From positions 2,542,001-2,606,000 of the forward strand of contig CBDDDJ010000005.1 in NCBI GenBank assembly GCA_965226475.1: a stretch of DNA of 64,000 nt, in the 5' to 3' direction. Numbering within the stretch: position 1 is the first letter of the stretch; each line of letters starts with the position of its first letter. Of this stretch, positions 18,042-26,428 are shown in pieces. This DNA comes from JASLMY01 sp965226475. GTDB lineage: Bacteria > Pseudomonadota > Alphaproteobacteria > GCA-2731375. Both the position numbers and the translations under genes were made by a program. Below the pieces are notes generated by a model. The model did no database searches. It saw only the letters and a list, made by a program, of their open reading frames with translations, and was not told the DNA's origin.

Positions 18042-18320
18042 TCAGTGATAATCCACGATCTCCACGTCCCACGGCCCGTCGTCGGTCCAACGGAAGCAGA
18101 TGCGCCATTGCCCGTTGATCCGAATGCTGTGCTGACCGGCGCGGTCGCCCCGCAGGGTTTCCAGCCGGTTGCTGGGCAACGCGGCGAGGTCACGGAGCGT
18201 CTCCGCGCTGTCCAACAGGGTCAGTCGGCGCGCCGCCTGATTGGCAAAACCGTGAAACGCCGCGACACGCAGCCCCTCGAAGAAGCGTCGTGTCTCCCGA
18301 TCCTTGAAGCTTCGAATCAT
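18042..18320 (-). CDS. higB: HigB-type toxin (RelE/ParE superfamily)
   Basis: Toxin of 92 residues: MIRSFKDRETRRFFEG at the start, then RRLTLLDSAETLRDLAALPSNRLETLRGDRAGQHSIRINGQWRICFRW and VEIVDYH at the end, the HigB pattern. HigB toxins are ribosome-dependent mRNA interferases. It is the first gene of the operon that continues through higA, mrr, the MmeI-like gene and the AT-rich gene. Confidence 0.92.
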   Translation of the reverse strand: MIRSFKDRETRRFFEGLRVAAFHGFANQAARRLTLLDSAETLRDLAALPSNRLETLRGDRAGQHSIRINGQWRICFRWTDDGPWDVEIVDYH

Positions 18321-18330
18321 GCATGCCGAC

Positions 18331-18360
18331 TCTAACCTCTATTACGGCCTCCGTAAATGC
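18331..18360 (-). promoter_or_regulatory. higBA operator/promoter
   Basis: A perfect inverted repeat TTACGG-CCT-CCGTAA lies at 18342-18356, 22 bp before the higB start. Read on the coding strand it overlaps TAATAG, a plausible -10 box. This is the arrangement expected for HigA autorepression, and would place the whole defence operon under HigA control. Confidence 0.55.
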
Positions 18361-19077
18361 AACTCGCCGGCCGACCGTAGGGCGTGACCCTGGCCAGTGT
18401 CGCTGCCGGTTCGCCCGATGCGCTGCGGCAATGACCCGCCCGCGCGGCCCCACCGCGTTCCGGCGCGCCGCGCATGCGCGTGACGCTCGCCCTGACGCTA
18501 TCGGCCTGCATCGCGTCAGGGCCGGCGACCGGCATGCTGTCCGGGAACGTGCGCACCGATCCCCGCGGTGGCGAGGTAACGAGTGCGGTGACTACTGCTG
18601 CGCGGTGGTAACGTGTGAGCCCGCACCGCCGACGACGTTGCGGGCCGACCGCATGACCCTGCCGGTGCGCGAGTCTTCGCGCATTGATTTGTTACCTCCC
18701 GCTTCCTATAGTGCCGCTTGGAAGTCGCGCGGCGGTTCGGGAACTGTTTCCTCAGGTGCGCGGCGGGCGCAGCCGCTCAAGCGCCGCTCGGGCTAAATGC
18801 CGGTTGCACAACGGTTTTCATCGCCCGAGCATTTGAGCGGTCAGGAAGCGGGATAGGGACGCCCTTCGGCGGTTGGTTCTCACACCCCACGCACCGATGG
18901 TGCATTGAGCGAGGCCCGACCGCTTCGCATCATTCGAGAGATTTCCGTTATATAGCAGTGAGTTAGACCTGGTTCGGTCTATGGCCGCGATCCCGTGTGT
19001 GGGCTGCGTTGTCGGTTCAGAACCGCCGTTTTGTTTCCTTGGAACGGACGGCGGCCGAGGGAACAGACAACGGAGAC
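18361..19077. other. Non-coding region with a second copy of the integrase att-like motif
   Basis: No credible gene is seen across this 0.7 kb. GTTCTCACACCCCACG at 18876-18891 is identical to 3975-3990, in the same orientation and at nearly the same distance before an integrase start. It continues into a small hairpin GCACC-GAT-GGTGC. An imperfect inverted repeat CCGCTCAA...GCTCGGG / CCCGAGC...TTGAGCGG lies about 60 bp upstream. CGGAGAC is the probable ribosome-binding site of the integrase. Confidence 0.45.
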
Positions 19078-20225
19078 ATGCCTATGCGCATCCACGCCAC
19101 CATCAACGAACGGACGGTTCGTCGCACATTCCGCGAGCTGAAATTCGGACGAACCGGCCTGACCGTCATCGACAAGGACCTGCCCGCCTTCGGCCTCAAG
19201 GTCGCGAAAAACGGCACCAGGACCTTCTTCGTCCGTGTCGCGCACAAGCTCGGCAGGGACAACATCGTCCTTGGCTCGGCGGACGAAATAACCGCCGGGG
19301 AAGCCCGGGAGAAGGCGGCGGCCGCCATCGCGGCCGCGAGAACCGAGCGGGAGACAGGACCCTTGTTCGCCGATTTCGTGACCGATTTCATGCGCCGCCA
19401 GGGACGGCGCTGGAAGCCGTCTACGGGGCGAGCAACGCCCACTTGATCGAGCGCTACCTCGTGCCCTTCTTCGGCGCGAAGCGCGTCGCAGAGATCGCCC
19501 GCGCCGACGTGCGCCGCTGGTTCGATTCGCTGAGCGGCACGCCGGGCAACGCCAACCGGACCCTGCCGGTGTTCTCCGTCATGATGCGCCAGGCTGAGCT
19601 TTGGGATCTTCGCCCGCAGGGCTCCAATCCCTGCCGCAACATGCGCCGCTACAGGACGACGCCTCGAGAGCGATTCCTGTCGCTGGACGAGCTGAAGCGC
19701 CTCGGTTTTGTGCTCGACCACGCGGACGACAAGCAGGCCGCCGCTGCGATCCGGCTGCTGCTGTTCACCGGCGCGCGGTTGTCCGAGATCCCCGGCCTCC
19801 GGTGGGACTGGATGCGCAGCACCCGCGCCGTGTTGCCCGATGGCAAGACCGGGCCGAAGGCGATCCAGCTTCTGCCGCCGGCAAGGGCCGTCCTGAACGG
19901 CCTGCTGCGCGAGGGACGGTTCGTCTTTCCGAACAAGAGGGGCGATGGGCCCATGACCGACCTCGGTTTGCGCTGGCAGAAGCTGCGCGGTCTCGTCGGG
20001 CTTGACGGGGTGCGGATCCACGATTGCCGCCACACGTTCGCGTCCCACGCCGTGATGAATGGGCTCGACCTCTATACCGTCGGCCGCCTTCTCGGCCACG
20101 CCGACACCGCCTCGACCGAACGCTATGCCCATCTCGCCGACGAGCACGTCGGCGAGGTGGCGGGGTGCATCTCCGGCATCGTCAACGACGTCATGACTGG
20201 AAACGGGAAGGAGGGCGGACGATGA
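19078..20225 (+). pseudogene. Tyrosine integrase with one frameshift
   Basis: The first 122 codons from MPMRIHATINERTVRRTFRELKFGRTG give the arm domain and the start of the core-binding domain (PLFADFVTDFMRRQGRRWKPST). The frame is then lost near 19425, and the protein continues in another frame from RASNAHLIERYLVPFFG. The catalytic domain is complete: TGARLSEIPGL, HDCRHTFAS, LGHADTASTERYAHL. A one-base indel explains everything. The gene ends at the junction with an hsdR fragment on the opposite strand. Confidence 0.8.
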
Positions 20226-20260
20226 GCGGCAGCAAGCACCGCATCCGGCTGACCGTGTAT

Positions 20261-20587
20261 TCCTGCGATCGGGCGCGCGTGGGCGTCGGTCTCCCGGTCG
20301 AGGAACCGTACTTCCTCGCCGTTCGACAGGAAGACGAACGGCACGCCGAGCTGTTCGGCGTAGTGCTTCCCCTGGTCCTGTGCCGCCATCGGATCGGTGC
20401 TCGCGCGCTTGGCTTCCGGCGCCGCCATCGGCCGGCCCTGCCGGTCGCAGAGCACATAGTCGGCCTGCGTTCCGTCGGGAAGCGCGTGCTCGAACAGGAC
20501 GCTCGACCTGTCGGTCAGGTTCCAGCCTGCGTCCTGGAGCAGTGCGTCGATCTTGACGCGCGCGAAGACTTCGGTCGTGCCGCTCAT
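20261..20587 (-). pseudogene. hsdR: N-terminal fragment of a type I restriction HsdR subunit
   Basis: The N-terminal domain starts MSGTTEVFARVKIDALLQDAGWNLTDRSSVLFEHALPDGTQADYVLCDRQGRPMAAPEAKR, with the nuclease-core residues of HSDR_N (Asp in QADYVL, PEAK). It continues to GVPFVFLSNGEEVRFLDRETDAHAR and then runs into unrelated sequence at the integrase end. The helicase motor is missing, so the gene is dead. Its ATG overlaps the stop of the VapC/FitB-like toxin gene (ATGA). Confidence 0.75.
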
Positions 20588-21009
20588 GCGGCCGCCCAGG
20601 GATCGACGACCTCGATGTCGATATCCTCGAAGTCACGGACGTTGCGCGTCGCTACCGTCAGGCCGCGGGCGCGGGCGATCGCAGCGATCTGGCAGTCTGC
20701 GGGTGCGACGGAGCGGCCCGCAGATCGGCGCATGGCCGCGATATCCGCGTAGGCGCGTGCCGCCTCGCTGTCGAACGGCAGCACCCGATCCTCGAATGCG
20801 TCGCGCAGCATCGCTTGGATTTCCGAGACCAGCGTTGCCCGGCGCCTGCCCGCCGGCAGGATGGCCGCGCCGTAGCGCAACTCCGCTTCGCCGACCGCCG
20901 AGAAGAACAGGTCTTCCAGGGGGTGACAGACGGCCCAGGCCTCGACGGCGGGATCGGGCGCCTTGCGGATCAGTTCGGACACCACATTCGTGTCTAGCAG
21001 CACGGTCAT
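20584..21009 (-). CDS. vapC: FitB/VapC-type PIN-domain toxin
   Basis: PIN-domain ribonuclease of 141 residues. Conserved acidic residues are visible in LLDTNVVSELI, the central Glu in FFSAVGEAELRYG, and the Asp of APADCQIAAIARARGLTVATRN. The family cleaves tRNA or rRNA and is neutralised by the upstream antitoxin. It follows the antitoxin gene by 11 bp and overlaps the hsdR fragment, so the pair may once have stabilised a type I restriction locus. Confidence 0.92.
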   Translation of the reverse strand: MTVLLDTNVVSELIRKAPDPAVEAWAVCHPLEDLFFSAVGEAELRYGAAILPAGRRRATLVSEIQAMLRDAFEDRVLPFDSEAARAYADIAAMRRSAGRSVAPADCQIAAIARARGLTVATRNVRDFEDIDIEVVDPWAAA

Positions 21010-21020
21010 GGGTCGTCAGC

Positions 21021-21263
21021 TCAATCGAAGGACGGCGGCTCGCGCCCGGGCTCGCGCGGCGGCAACTCCAGGTCCACGCCGTTGTCCGGTCCGAAGTGCG
21101 AGCGGATGACGCTCGCGAGATTCCGCGAACTCGGCTTGCGCCCAACCCCATCGCGCAGGATCAACCGCGCTTCCTCTTCCATCGACCGGTGGTGTTCGGC
21201 GGCGCGGACGCGCAACCGCGTCTTCACGTCGTCGTCGAGGTTGCGAATGGTGATACTCGCCAT
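21021..21263 (-). CDS. vapB: FitA/VapB-type ribbon-helix-helix antitoxin
   Basis: Antitoxin of 80 residues beginning MASITIRNLDDDVKTRLRVRAAEHHRSMEEEARLILRDGVG, the FitA ribbon-helix-helix pattern that binds the operator as a dimer. The C-terminal tail would wrap around the PIN toxin. A decayed second copy is found at 22636-22780. The 317 bp upstream of it (to 21580) hold no gene and should contain the promoter. Confidence 0.9.
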   Translation of the reverse strand: MASITIRNLDDDVKTRLRVRAAEHHRSMEEEARLILRDGVGRKPSSRNLASVIRSHFGPDNGVDLELPPREPGREPPSFD

Positions 21264-21580
21264 AGCTGGATCCTCCGTCCGTCAGGGCGCCCAATCTACG
21301 CATCGATTGCGATGCAATCAAGACGCCACGAACCTACGCGACCGCCGACAACACCGATCCTGCGTTCGCAAGCGCAGAGATTTCACGTGAACGGTGCGGT
21401 ACCTGACTCCCGGGGGGAAGGCTGGCGCGACCGTGAGCTAATCAAGAAGCGCTCCGCCTAGCGCTGGCGTTGCCGAAGGCAGGTTGCGTTACTGTGCACG
21501 CGGCTAAGCGCCCGTCGTCTCGGAGCGGATCGACCACGAGAGTCGCGGCGAACAGCACTGCAAAATCGGGAACCACGGTC

Positions 21581-22396
21581 TCAACAACTACCGGCTTTCT
21601 TCAGATGAGTCGCCCATTGCACAAAATCTCGTGCACGAGGCCGAATGCGATCTATTTCCCTGCGCGCACTACAGATCATTCGAGGATTGTATCCCCTGGG
21701 CATCCGAATCGCGTCTCGAAATACCGTGGCGGGAAGCGACAGCACCTGTTCGCATAGGTGAATTGCTTCGTCTAATCCCGCGACCTTCATCCGCCCACCG
21801 TCGTCTACTACCCAAGGGGAGTCACGGAGATCAGCGCCAGCACTGTGGGAGAACATGAGCTCATTGTCGATCTGAACAAATGAATGGTCGGCTGTGAAAA
21901 GTTGCCCTGGCGGCTCGTGCATTTCGCACAGCATTCCCAGCATCTCCCCCCGAGCCCAGTCCAAGGCGTACGTGACTGGCGACCTCCTCAATACGTCGAC
22001 ATCGTAGGGCCGATTCCGGAACTGCTCGTTGAGTGCCAGCAACGGACAATTGTCGCAAAGAGACGGATCTGGATGTTTGTCAAGGAACCAGATCGCGAGC
22101 TGACAATCGTCGCTCGACTCATGCCTTGCAGGTGAGAACGGCCAAGGATTGGGGTGCGACGGCATCTTTAGATATGACGAACTCTGACAGGACAATCCGA
22201 GAGCTTGCGCTATGACGGAGAAAGCGCGCTCTCGAACAGCGCGGCACCCACCGTGAAGTTTCACAAGCCACCGAGTTCCGTGCGTATCCAGACATGTCCA
22301 GAAGGGCAAGTCGTCAGAGGGCGGGGTCCAGGAAAGAGCCTCCGCATTCAGCAACATAGGCAGGTCCAAGCTGGACGGGAAAGTCATATTGGGCAT
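21581..22396 (-). CDS. HipA-like kinase family protein (putative)
   Basis: The protein is 271 residues from the ATG at 22396. The segment THGTRWLVKLHGGCRAVRERAFSVIAQALGLSCQSS resembles the nucleotide-binding lobe of small HipA-like kinases, with a likely Lys in VKLHGG. A central Cys cluster (SLCDNCPLL) and LFTADHSFVQIDNELMF resemble the catalytic-loop and metal-binding region. The family is named from HipA persistence kinases, but the substrate here is unknown. The gene lies between two toxin-antitoxin loci, a usual place for such genes. The upstream end abuts a decayed vapC copy, so the start could have been altered. Confidence 0.5.
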   Translation of the reverse strand: MPNMTFPSSLDLPMLLNAEALSWTPPSDDLPFWTCLDTHGTRWLVKLHGGCRAVRERAFSVIAQALGLSCQSSSYLKMPSHPNPWPFSPARHESSDDCQLAIWFLDKHPDPSLCDNCPLLALNEQFRNRPYDVDVLRRSPVTYALDWARGEMLGMLCEMHEPPGQLFTADHSFVQIDNELMFSHSAGADLRDSPWVVDDGGRMKVAGLDEAIHLCEQVLSLPATVFRDAIRMPRGYNPRMICSARREIDRIRPRARDFVQWATHLKKAGSC

Positions 22397-22439
22397 ACCC
22401 CATGTGCCCGGACACTTGGCGTGGTCCACGTTCGAACAG

Positions 22440-22605
22440 CGCTCCCGATGGTTGCCGCAACATCGAGATGCGTCTCGCCGCCGTCCGCCCAGAAGAACAG
22501 GCCTTCCGGGAACCGGCCCGAGGTCCACGCCTCCATTCCGGCGTCCAGCGCCTTGGTTATCAGTCTGGACACGACGTCCAGTCTAGCAGCAAGGACTTGG
22601 ACGCA
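22440..22605 (-). pseudogene. Decayed vapC copy (N-terminal part)
   Basis: Read leftward the DNA gives LLLD...LITKALDAGMEAW...EGLFFWADGGETHLDVAATI, aligning with LLLDTNVVSELIRKAPDPAVEAW...EDLFFSAVGEAELRYGAAIL of the intact toxin at 20584-21009. The frame is broken and key residues are changed (the DTN motif became DWT), so it is inactive. It shows that the toxin-antitoxin module was duplicated or acquired twice. Confidence 0.65.
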
Positions 22606-22635
22606 AGTTCAATGGAACGACGTCGGCTTTGCGCA

Positions 22636-22780
22636 CCGGCCGGTGTGCAACACCAAGGACCCTCTCTCGGCCGGCCCGAAGTGCGAGTGGATAGTGCTGG
22701 CGGGCTTCGCGGAACTCGACTTGCGTCCGACGACATCGCGCAGGATCAGCCGCGCTTCCTTGTCCATGAAGCGCCCGTTG
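22636..22780 (-). pseudogene. Decayed vapB antitoxin copy
   Basis: The leftward reading MDKEARLILRDVVGRKSSSAKPASTIHSHFGPAE matches the centre of the intact antitoxin (EEEARLILRDGVGRKPSSRNLASVIRSHFGPDN). The DNA-binding N-terminus is absent. It is joined head to head with an integrase that has lost its own N-terminus, so the junction near 22785 is a recombination scar. Confidence 0.65.
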
Positions 22781-22786
22781 TCCGCC

Positions 22787-23676
22787 ACCCTCGGCACGGC
22801 GGACGAGTTGACCGCGACGCAAGCCCGCGCGATGGCGCTCGCCGAGATCGAGGCCGCCAGGGCCAAGTGTGCGGTCGGGCCGCTGTTCCGCGATTTCGCG
22901 GACGAGTTCACGCGCCGCCAGTCCCGATGCTGGAAGCCCGCCACCCGCGACAGCAACCGCACCGCGCTCAACAACCAGATCCTTCCCTTCTTCGGCGACA
23001 TGCGCCTTGCCGACATCGACTGCGCCGACGTGGCGCGCTGGTTCGACTCCCTGAGCGCCACCCCGGCAATGCCAACCGCGCGCTCCCGGTGCTCTCCGTC
23101 ATGCTGACCCAGGCCGAGCTGTGGGAACTGCGCCCCCAGGGCACCAACCCCTGCCGCAACGTGCGCCGCTACAAGGTGAAGCCCCGCGAGCGCTTCCTCT
23201 CCGTGGACGAGCTGAACCTCCTCGGCTTCGTCCTCGACCATACCGAGGACGCCCAGGCCGCCGCCGCGATCCGGCTGCTGCTGTTCACCGGCGCGCGGTC
23301 CTCGGAGATCACCGGGTTGCGCTGGGACTGGATACGCGGCACCCGCGCGCTGCTGCCCGACACCAAGACGGGTCCCCGAACGATTTCGCTGTCGCCGGAG
23401 TCGGCGCGGGTCCTGGCGGCGATCCCGCGCGTGGACGGCAATCCGTCCGTGATCCCGGAGAGGATCAAGGGCAAGGCGATGCGTAACCTCAATGATCCCT
23501 GGGACATCGTCTGCGCGCGCGCCGGGCTCGAGGACATGCGTATCCACGACGCGCGCCACACTTACGCCTCGCCGGCGCTGGCGCCCGGGGAATCGCTGCC
23601 AATGATCGGCCAGCTGCTCGGCCATCCCTATGTCATCGAAGGTCCGAGTCGGGACACGGATTTAGTTCATATATAA
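22787..23676 (+). pseudogene. Tyrosine integrase remnant, no N-terminus, frameshifted, lacking the nucleophile
   Basis: The remnant begins inside the arm domain (GTADELTATQARAMALAEIEAARAK) and covers the core-binding domain (PLFRDFADEFTRRQSRCWKPATRDSN). A one-base deletion near 23067 shifts the frame before NANRALPVLSVM. The catalytic half keeps TGARSSEITGL and HDARHTYAS but diverges directly after LLGH, losing the Tyr segment. It is closely related to the integrase at 19078. It cannot be active. Confidence 0.75.
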
Positions 23677-24013
23677 CAGTCCGGTACCAGATCGTCCCAA
23701 CACCCCAATTCTTCCCGATTTGATCCTTTCAACACCTTGTCAACACAAGGCCGGTGGCGGTGTTCGGCGAAGTGGATCGTGTTCGAGGTACTCCTTCGGT
23801 AAGGCCGGGATGTGGGGATGTGGGGTAATGGTTCGGCCAAGCCGGTATGGGCTGAGGTTGGAATCATCATCCACGCCGGGATAGCGCGAGCCGGCAGAGG
23901 TTGTGAACGTCCGCTGAGTGAGGAGATCGGTTGGCTGCGCGTGCCCACGTCACCCGCCGGCCGGACGATTCCACGGCTGGGCCGAAGCTGAAGGAACGGA
24001 CGATCTTAAGGCA
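23677..24013. other. Non-coding stretch
   Basis: No gene, tRNA or terminator is recognised in these 337 bp, which separate the integrase remnant from the end of a leftward secreted-protein gene. Confidence 0.5.
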
Positions 24014-24451
24014 CTATCGCCGGTGTATCCCGGCGCAGGCTGGGTTCCACATGCGAAACACGGGATCCTGACCGAACCGCGCCTGAAACGCAGCAGAAAT
24101 CTCGTCGACCAACTTCATGCTGCGATCGGTGTCGGCCGCGACGGCGCCCATCACCACCCTGACCGGCTCCCGCTGCAAGTTGCCGGTTGGCTCGAGCCAC
24201 TGCCCCCGGCCTTCCAGCACGGTCAGCCCCGCCCGGAATCGCGGCGTGATGGTATCCGCAAGGAAGCGTTGCCATTCTTCCTCCGTGACAACCTTGCCCG
24301 TGGCGTCGGCCAAACCGAAGAAGAGCCGGAATTCACCCACCGGTTCCAGCCCCTCCGGACATTCCCGGGCGGCCGCGGCCGGATCGGCGGTCACGCCGAT
24401 GGCAAGCGAGACGAGGAGAGCGGTCAGCCAATTGCGAACATCCACGGTCAT
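24014..24451 (-). CDS. Secreted DUF3574-family protein
   Basis: Protein of 145 residues with a signal peptide (RNWLTALLVSLAIGVTADPAAAA, likely cleaved after AAA). The remainder shows the DUF3574 pattern: LFFGLADATGKVVTEEEWQRFLADTITPRFRAGLTVLEGRGQW, then REPVRVVMGAV. The family is of unknown function, periplasmic, and fairly common in proteobacteria. The last few residues (ACAGIHRR) may be altered by a nearby junction. It has no obvious partner here and may be chromosomal DNA caught between mobile fragments. Confidence 0.75.
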   Translation of the reverse strand: MTVDVRNWLTALLVSLAIGVTADPAAAARECPEGLEPVGEFRLFFGLADATGKVVTEEEWQRFLADTITPRFRAGLTVLEGRGQWLEPTGNLQREPVRVVMGAVAADTDRSMKLVDEISAAFQARFGQDPVFRMWNPACAGIHRR

Positions 24452-24671
24452 GATAACCTCATTTTACCGTATCCCGGCTGCGCACTCGCCACACCGTCGG
24501 ATCTCGATTTGCCCGGGGCGGTCCCTTACGAAACGACATTCGGAAAAGTCTCGCAATCCAGGAAGCGGTATGCAGCATTTTACCCTTCCCGGCCGTATTG
24601 ACAACGAGCTTCCTTCCGCACCGCGGACAGTCCGGCAGCCCACGGGGCACGACTCTTGAAACGTCCGGTTC

Positions 24672-25365
24672 AGGCTTTCGGGCTACGAGCCCGACGACCG
24701 GCTGCGCCTCGACCTGCTGGCGCTGCGCGAGGAAGGGGCGATCCCGGCGGCGCTCACCGAGGAGAGCGTCCCCCTCGAGGAGATCGCCGCGCTGTGGCGC
24801 GCCGCGTCGGGCGCCTGCTGGCGTGCGCGGCGTGCGCGCGCGCGACGTGGTGTTCGAGCAGGCGCGTGGCTCCTGCAAGGTCTTCGCCATCGTCAACGAC
24901 CGCAAGCTGCCGCTCGCCGCGCCACTGACCGCCGAGGAAGGCCGCAGGGTCATGGGCTTCCTCTTCCACTGCAAGGACGAGGGATCGTCGCAGACCAGCT
25001 ACCGCCGCGCCTCCTTCCAGGGTTTCTCCATCCGCGCCGGCGGCCCGGTGCCGCTGCCGGGCGGCATCTCGGCGCTCCGCTGCGAGCGCGGGCCGCACGA
25101 CCCCGACGCCGACCATCTCTTCGCCCGGCTCTTCTACCGCGACCGGCTGGACGAAGACATGACGCTGGAGCGCCTCGGCTTCTCCGGGGCCGAGGCCGCG
25201 CTGTTCGCCGAGATCCGCATGTCCATGCAGGGCGGCGGCGTCATCGGCGGCCGCGCCGGGGACCGCAAGTCCACTACCCTCGCCGTCAACCTCGCCCTCC
25301 AGATGGCCAAGATGGAGGGGCAGCTCAACCTGGTCACGGGCCGCGGCGCCGGGGGAGGACGGCTG
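24672..25365 (+). pseudogene. T4SS/T2SS-type secretion ATPase remnant (GspE/DotB-like)
   Basis: The early part (FRLSGYEPDDRLRLDLLALREEGAIPAAL) is in one frame and the rest in another, with a shift near 24835. The second part shows LERLGFSGAEAALFAEIRMSMQGG, a degenerate Walker A (GRAGDRKSTT, normally GPTGSGKSTT) and QLNLVT where family members continue VTVEDPVE. Sequence then jumps to the end of the gene, so an internal deletion removed the rest of the ATPase. It would have powered a conjugation or pilus system. Confidence 0.55.
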
Positions 25366-25700
25366 ATGCGGTGCCGCAAAGCCGTCGTCGCCGCGCTGGC
25401 GGCGGCAAGCCTGATGTTCCCGGCGACAGCGGCGGGGGCGGCGGAGGCACCGCCCGATCTTGGGACGGTTCAGGCGATGGCGCCGGCGGCCGGGCCGGAC
25501 GTGCCGTTCGCCGAGGAGAAGCGCGGCGCGGCGATGCGGCTTGCGGCCCTCGGTTTCGGGGCTCGTGCAGGGCTGGCGCGCCGGGGCTGGGAGATCTCCG
25601 TCCTGTTGGACCGCCATGCCGTGAAGCTCTCCGCGATCTACCGCTTCCACGGACTGATGCTGACCGAAGGCGGCTTCACGGTGCTGCCGCCGGTGCCGCC
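25366..25700 (+). pseudogene. DotC/TraI-like transfer lipoprotein, N-terminal fragment
   Basis: The ATG follows GGAGGACGGCTG and overlaps a TGA. A signal peptide (RKAVVAALAAASLMFPATAAGA) is followed by EKRGAAMRLAALGFGARAGLARRGWEISVLLDRHAVKLSAIYRFHGLML and LPPVPPG. This resembles the start of DotC of Dot/Icm-type and IncI-type systems, where a repeated Ala/Gly helix precedes the LPPV segment. It is cut near 25700 by a convergent ATPase fragment. Placement next to the secretion ATPase remnant supports the call. Confidence 0.5.
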
Positions 25701-25874
25701 GGGGATGGATACGTTGACGACGTCGAGGCCTCTCGCACCGCCGCGGCGGGCGTTCTGAATGAGCTCGACGAACGCGTCGGCGAGCGTCGCATTGAAGAAT
25801 CGGGTGACCCGATCGATGGCGCCGACGTGGACGCGCGCCCGGATCGAGGCGGGGAAGTCGGAACGAGCGTTCAT
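25700..25874 (-). pseudogene. N-terminal fragment of a GHKL ATPase (paralogue of 55395-57185)
   Basis: The reading MNARSDFPASIRARVHVGAIDRVTRFFNATLADAFVELIQNARRGGAR matches AAIRARVGDSAIDKVTRLFSAGLADIFTETLQNSRCGGAN in the complete plasmid-backbone ATPase. The conserved N-box (ELIQNARRGGA) is present, but the rest is missing. It shows that debris of a second, related conjugative element lies inside this island. Confidence 0.7.
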
Positions 25875-25961
25875 GGCGGTGGTCTCCCATGATGGCCGAA
25901 CGAAGGCGCCCCGCCGATTGGGCCGGCGGGGCGCGTATGAAGGAAAGCGGCGCTCAGGAAC

Positions 25962-26428
25962 GGCGCAGGAAGACCGGCCCGCGTGCGGTGCCGCTTGGTG
26001 AGGCCGCGCGGGCGCAGATCGACCTGCTGCCCGGAAAGCGTCGCCCCGATGCGTTCCTGTTTCCGAAACTTGGCGGAGGCAGGTATTCGCACAGCCTTGT
26101 TGTCTGCTGGCGGGCGGTTTGCGCGGATGCGAAGCTCGGCAGGCTGCGCCTGCATGACTTACGCCATACCGCCGCAAGTCAGGCCGTCATCTCGGGCGAG
26201 AACCTCCCACTGGTGGGCAAGCTGCTCGGGCACCGGCGGCACCGCACGACTGCCAGTTACGCCCACCTCGCCGACGGGCACCTCGTCGAGGCGGCAGAGA
26301 AAATCGGAACCGTCATCGCCGGAGCGATGGATTCATGCTCAAATGACAAAACGGCGCCATCAACCGTGAGAAGATCGGCACTGGAGGTTACCGCACCGGA
26401 GAGGACACCATGCGATCAACTTACATAA
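25962..26428 (+). pseudogene. Tyrosine integrase C-terminal fragment
   Basis: The frame enters at RRKTGPRAVPLGEAARAQIDLLPGKRRPDAFLFP and contains HDLRHTAAS and LGHRRHRTTASYAHLADGHLVEAAEKIG, thus the second half of the catalytic domain including the Tyr. It is very close to the second tandem integrase (7978-13166). The N-terminal two thirds are absent. Its end overlaps the ankyrin gene start by 19 bp. Confidence 0.8.

Noticed and set aside
18876..18915. tRNA gene or tRNA 3' end as the att site
   Set aside because: The conserved motif has no T-loop or CCA-like context and no cloverleaf can be drawn around it.
24459..24671. Small minus-strand zinc-ribbon-like peptide (CPRCGRKLVV)
   Set aside because: It has one CxxC only, no supporting start or length, and sits in a junction between unrelated fragments.
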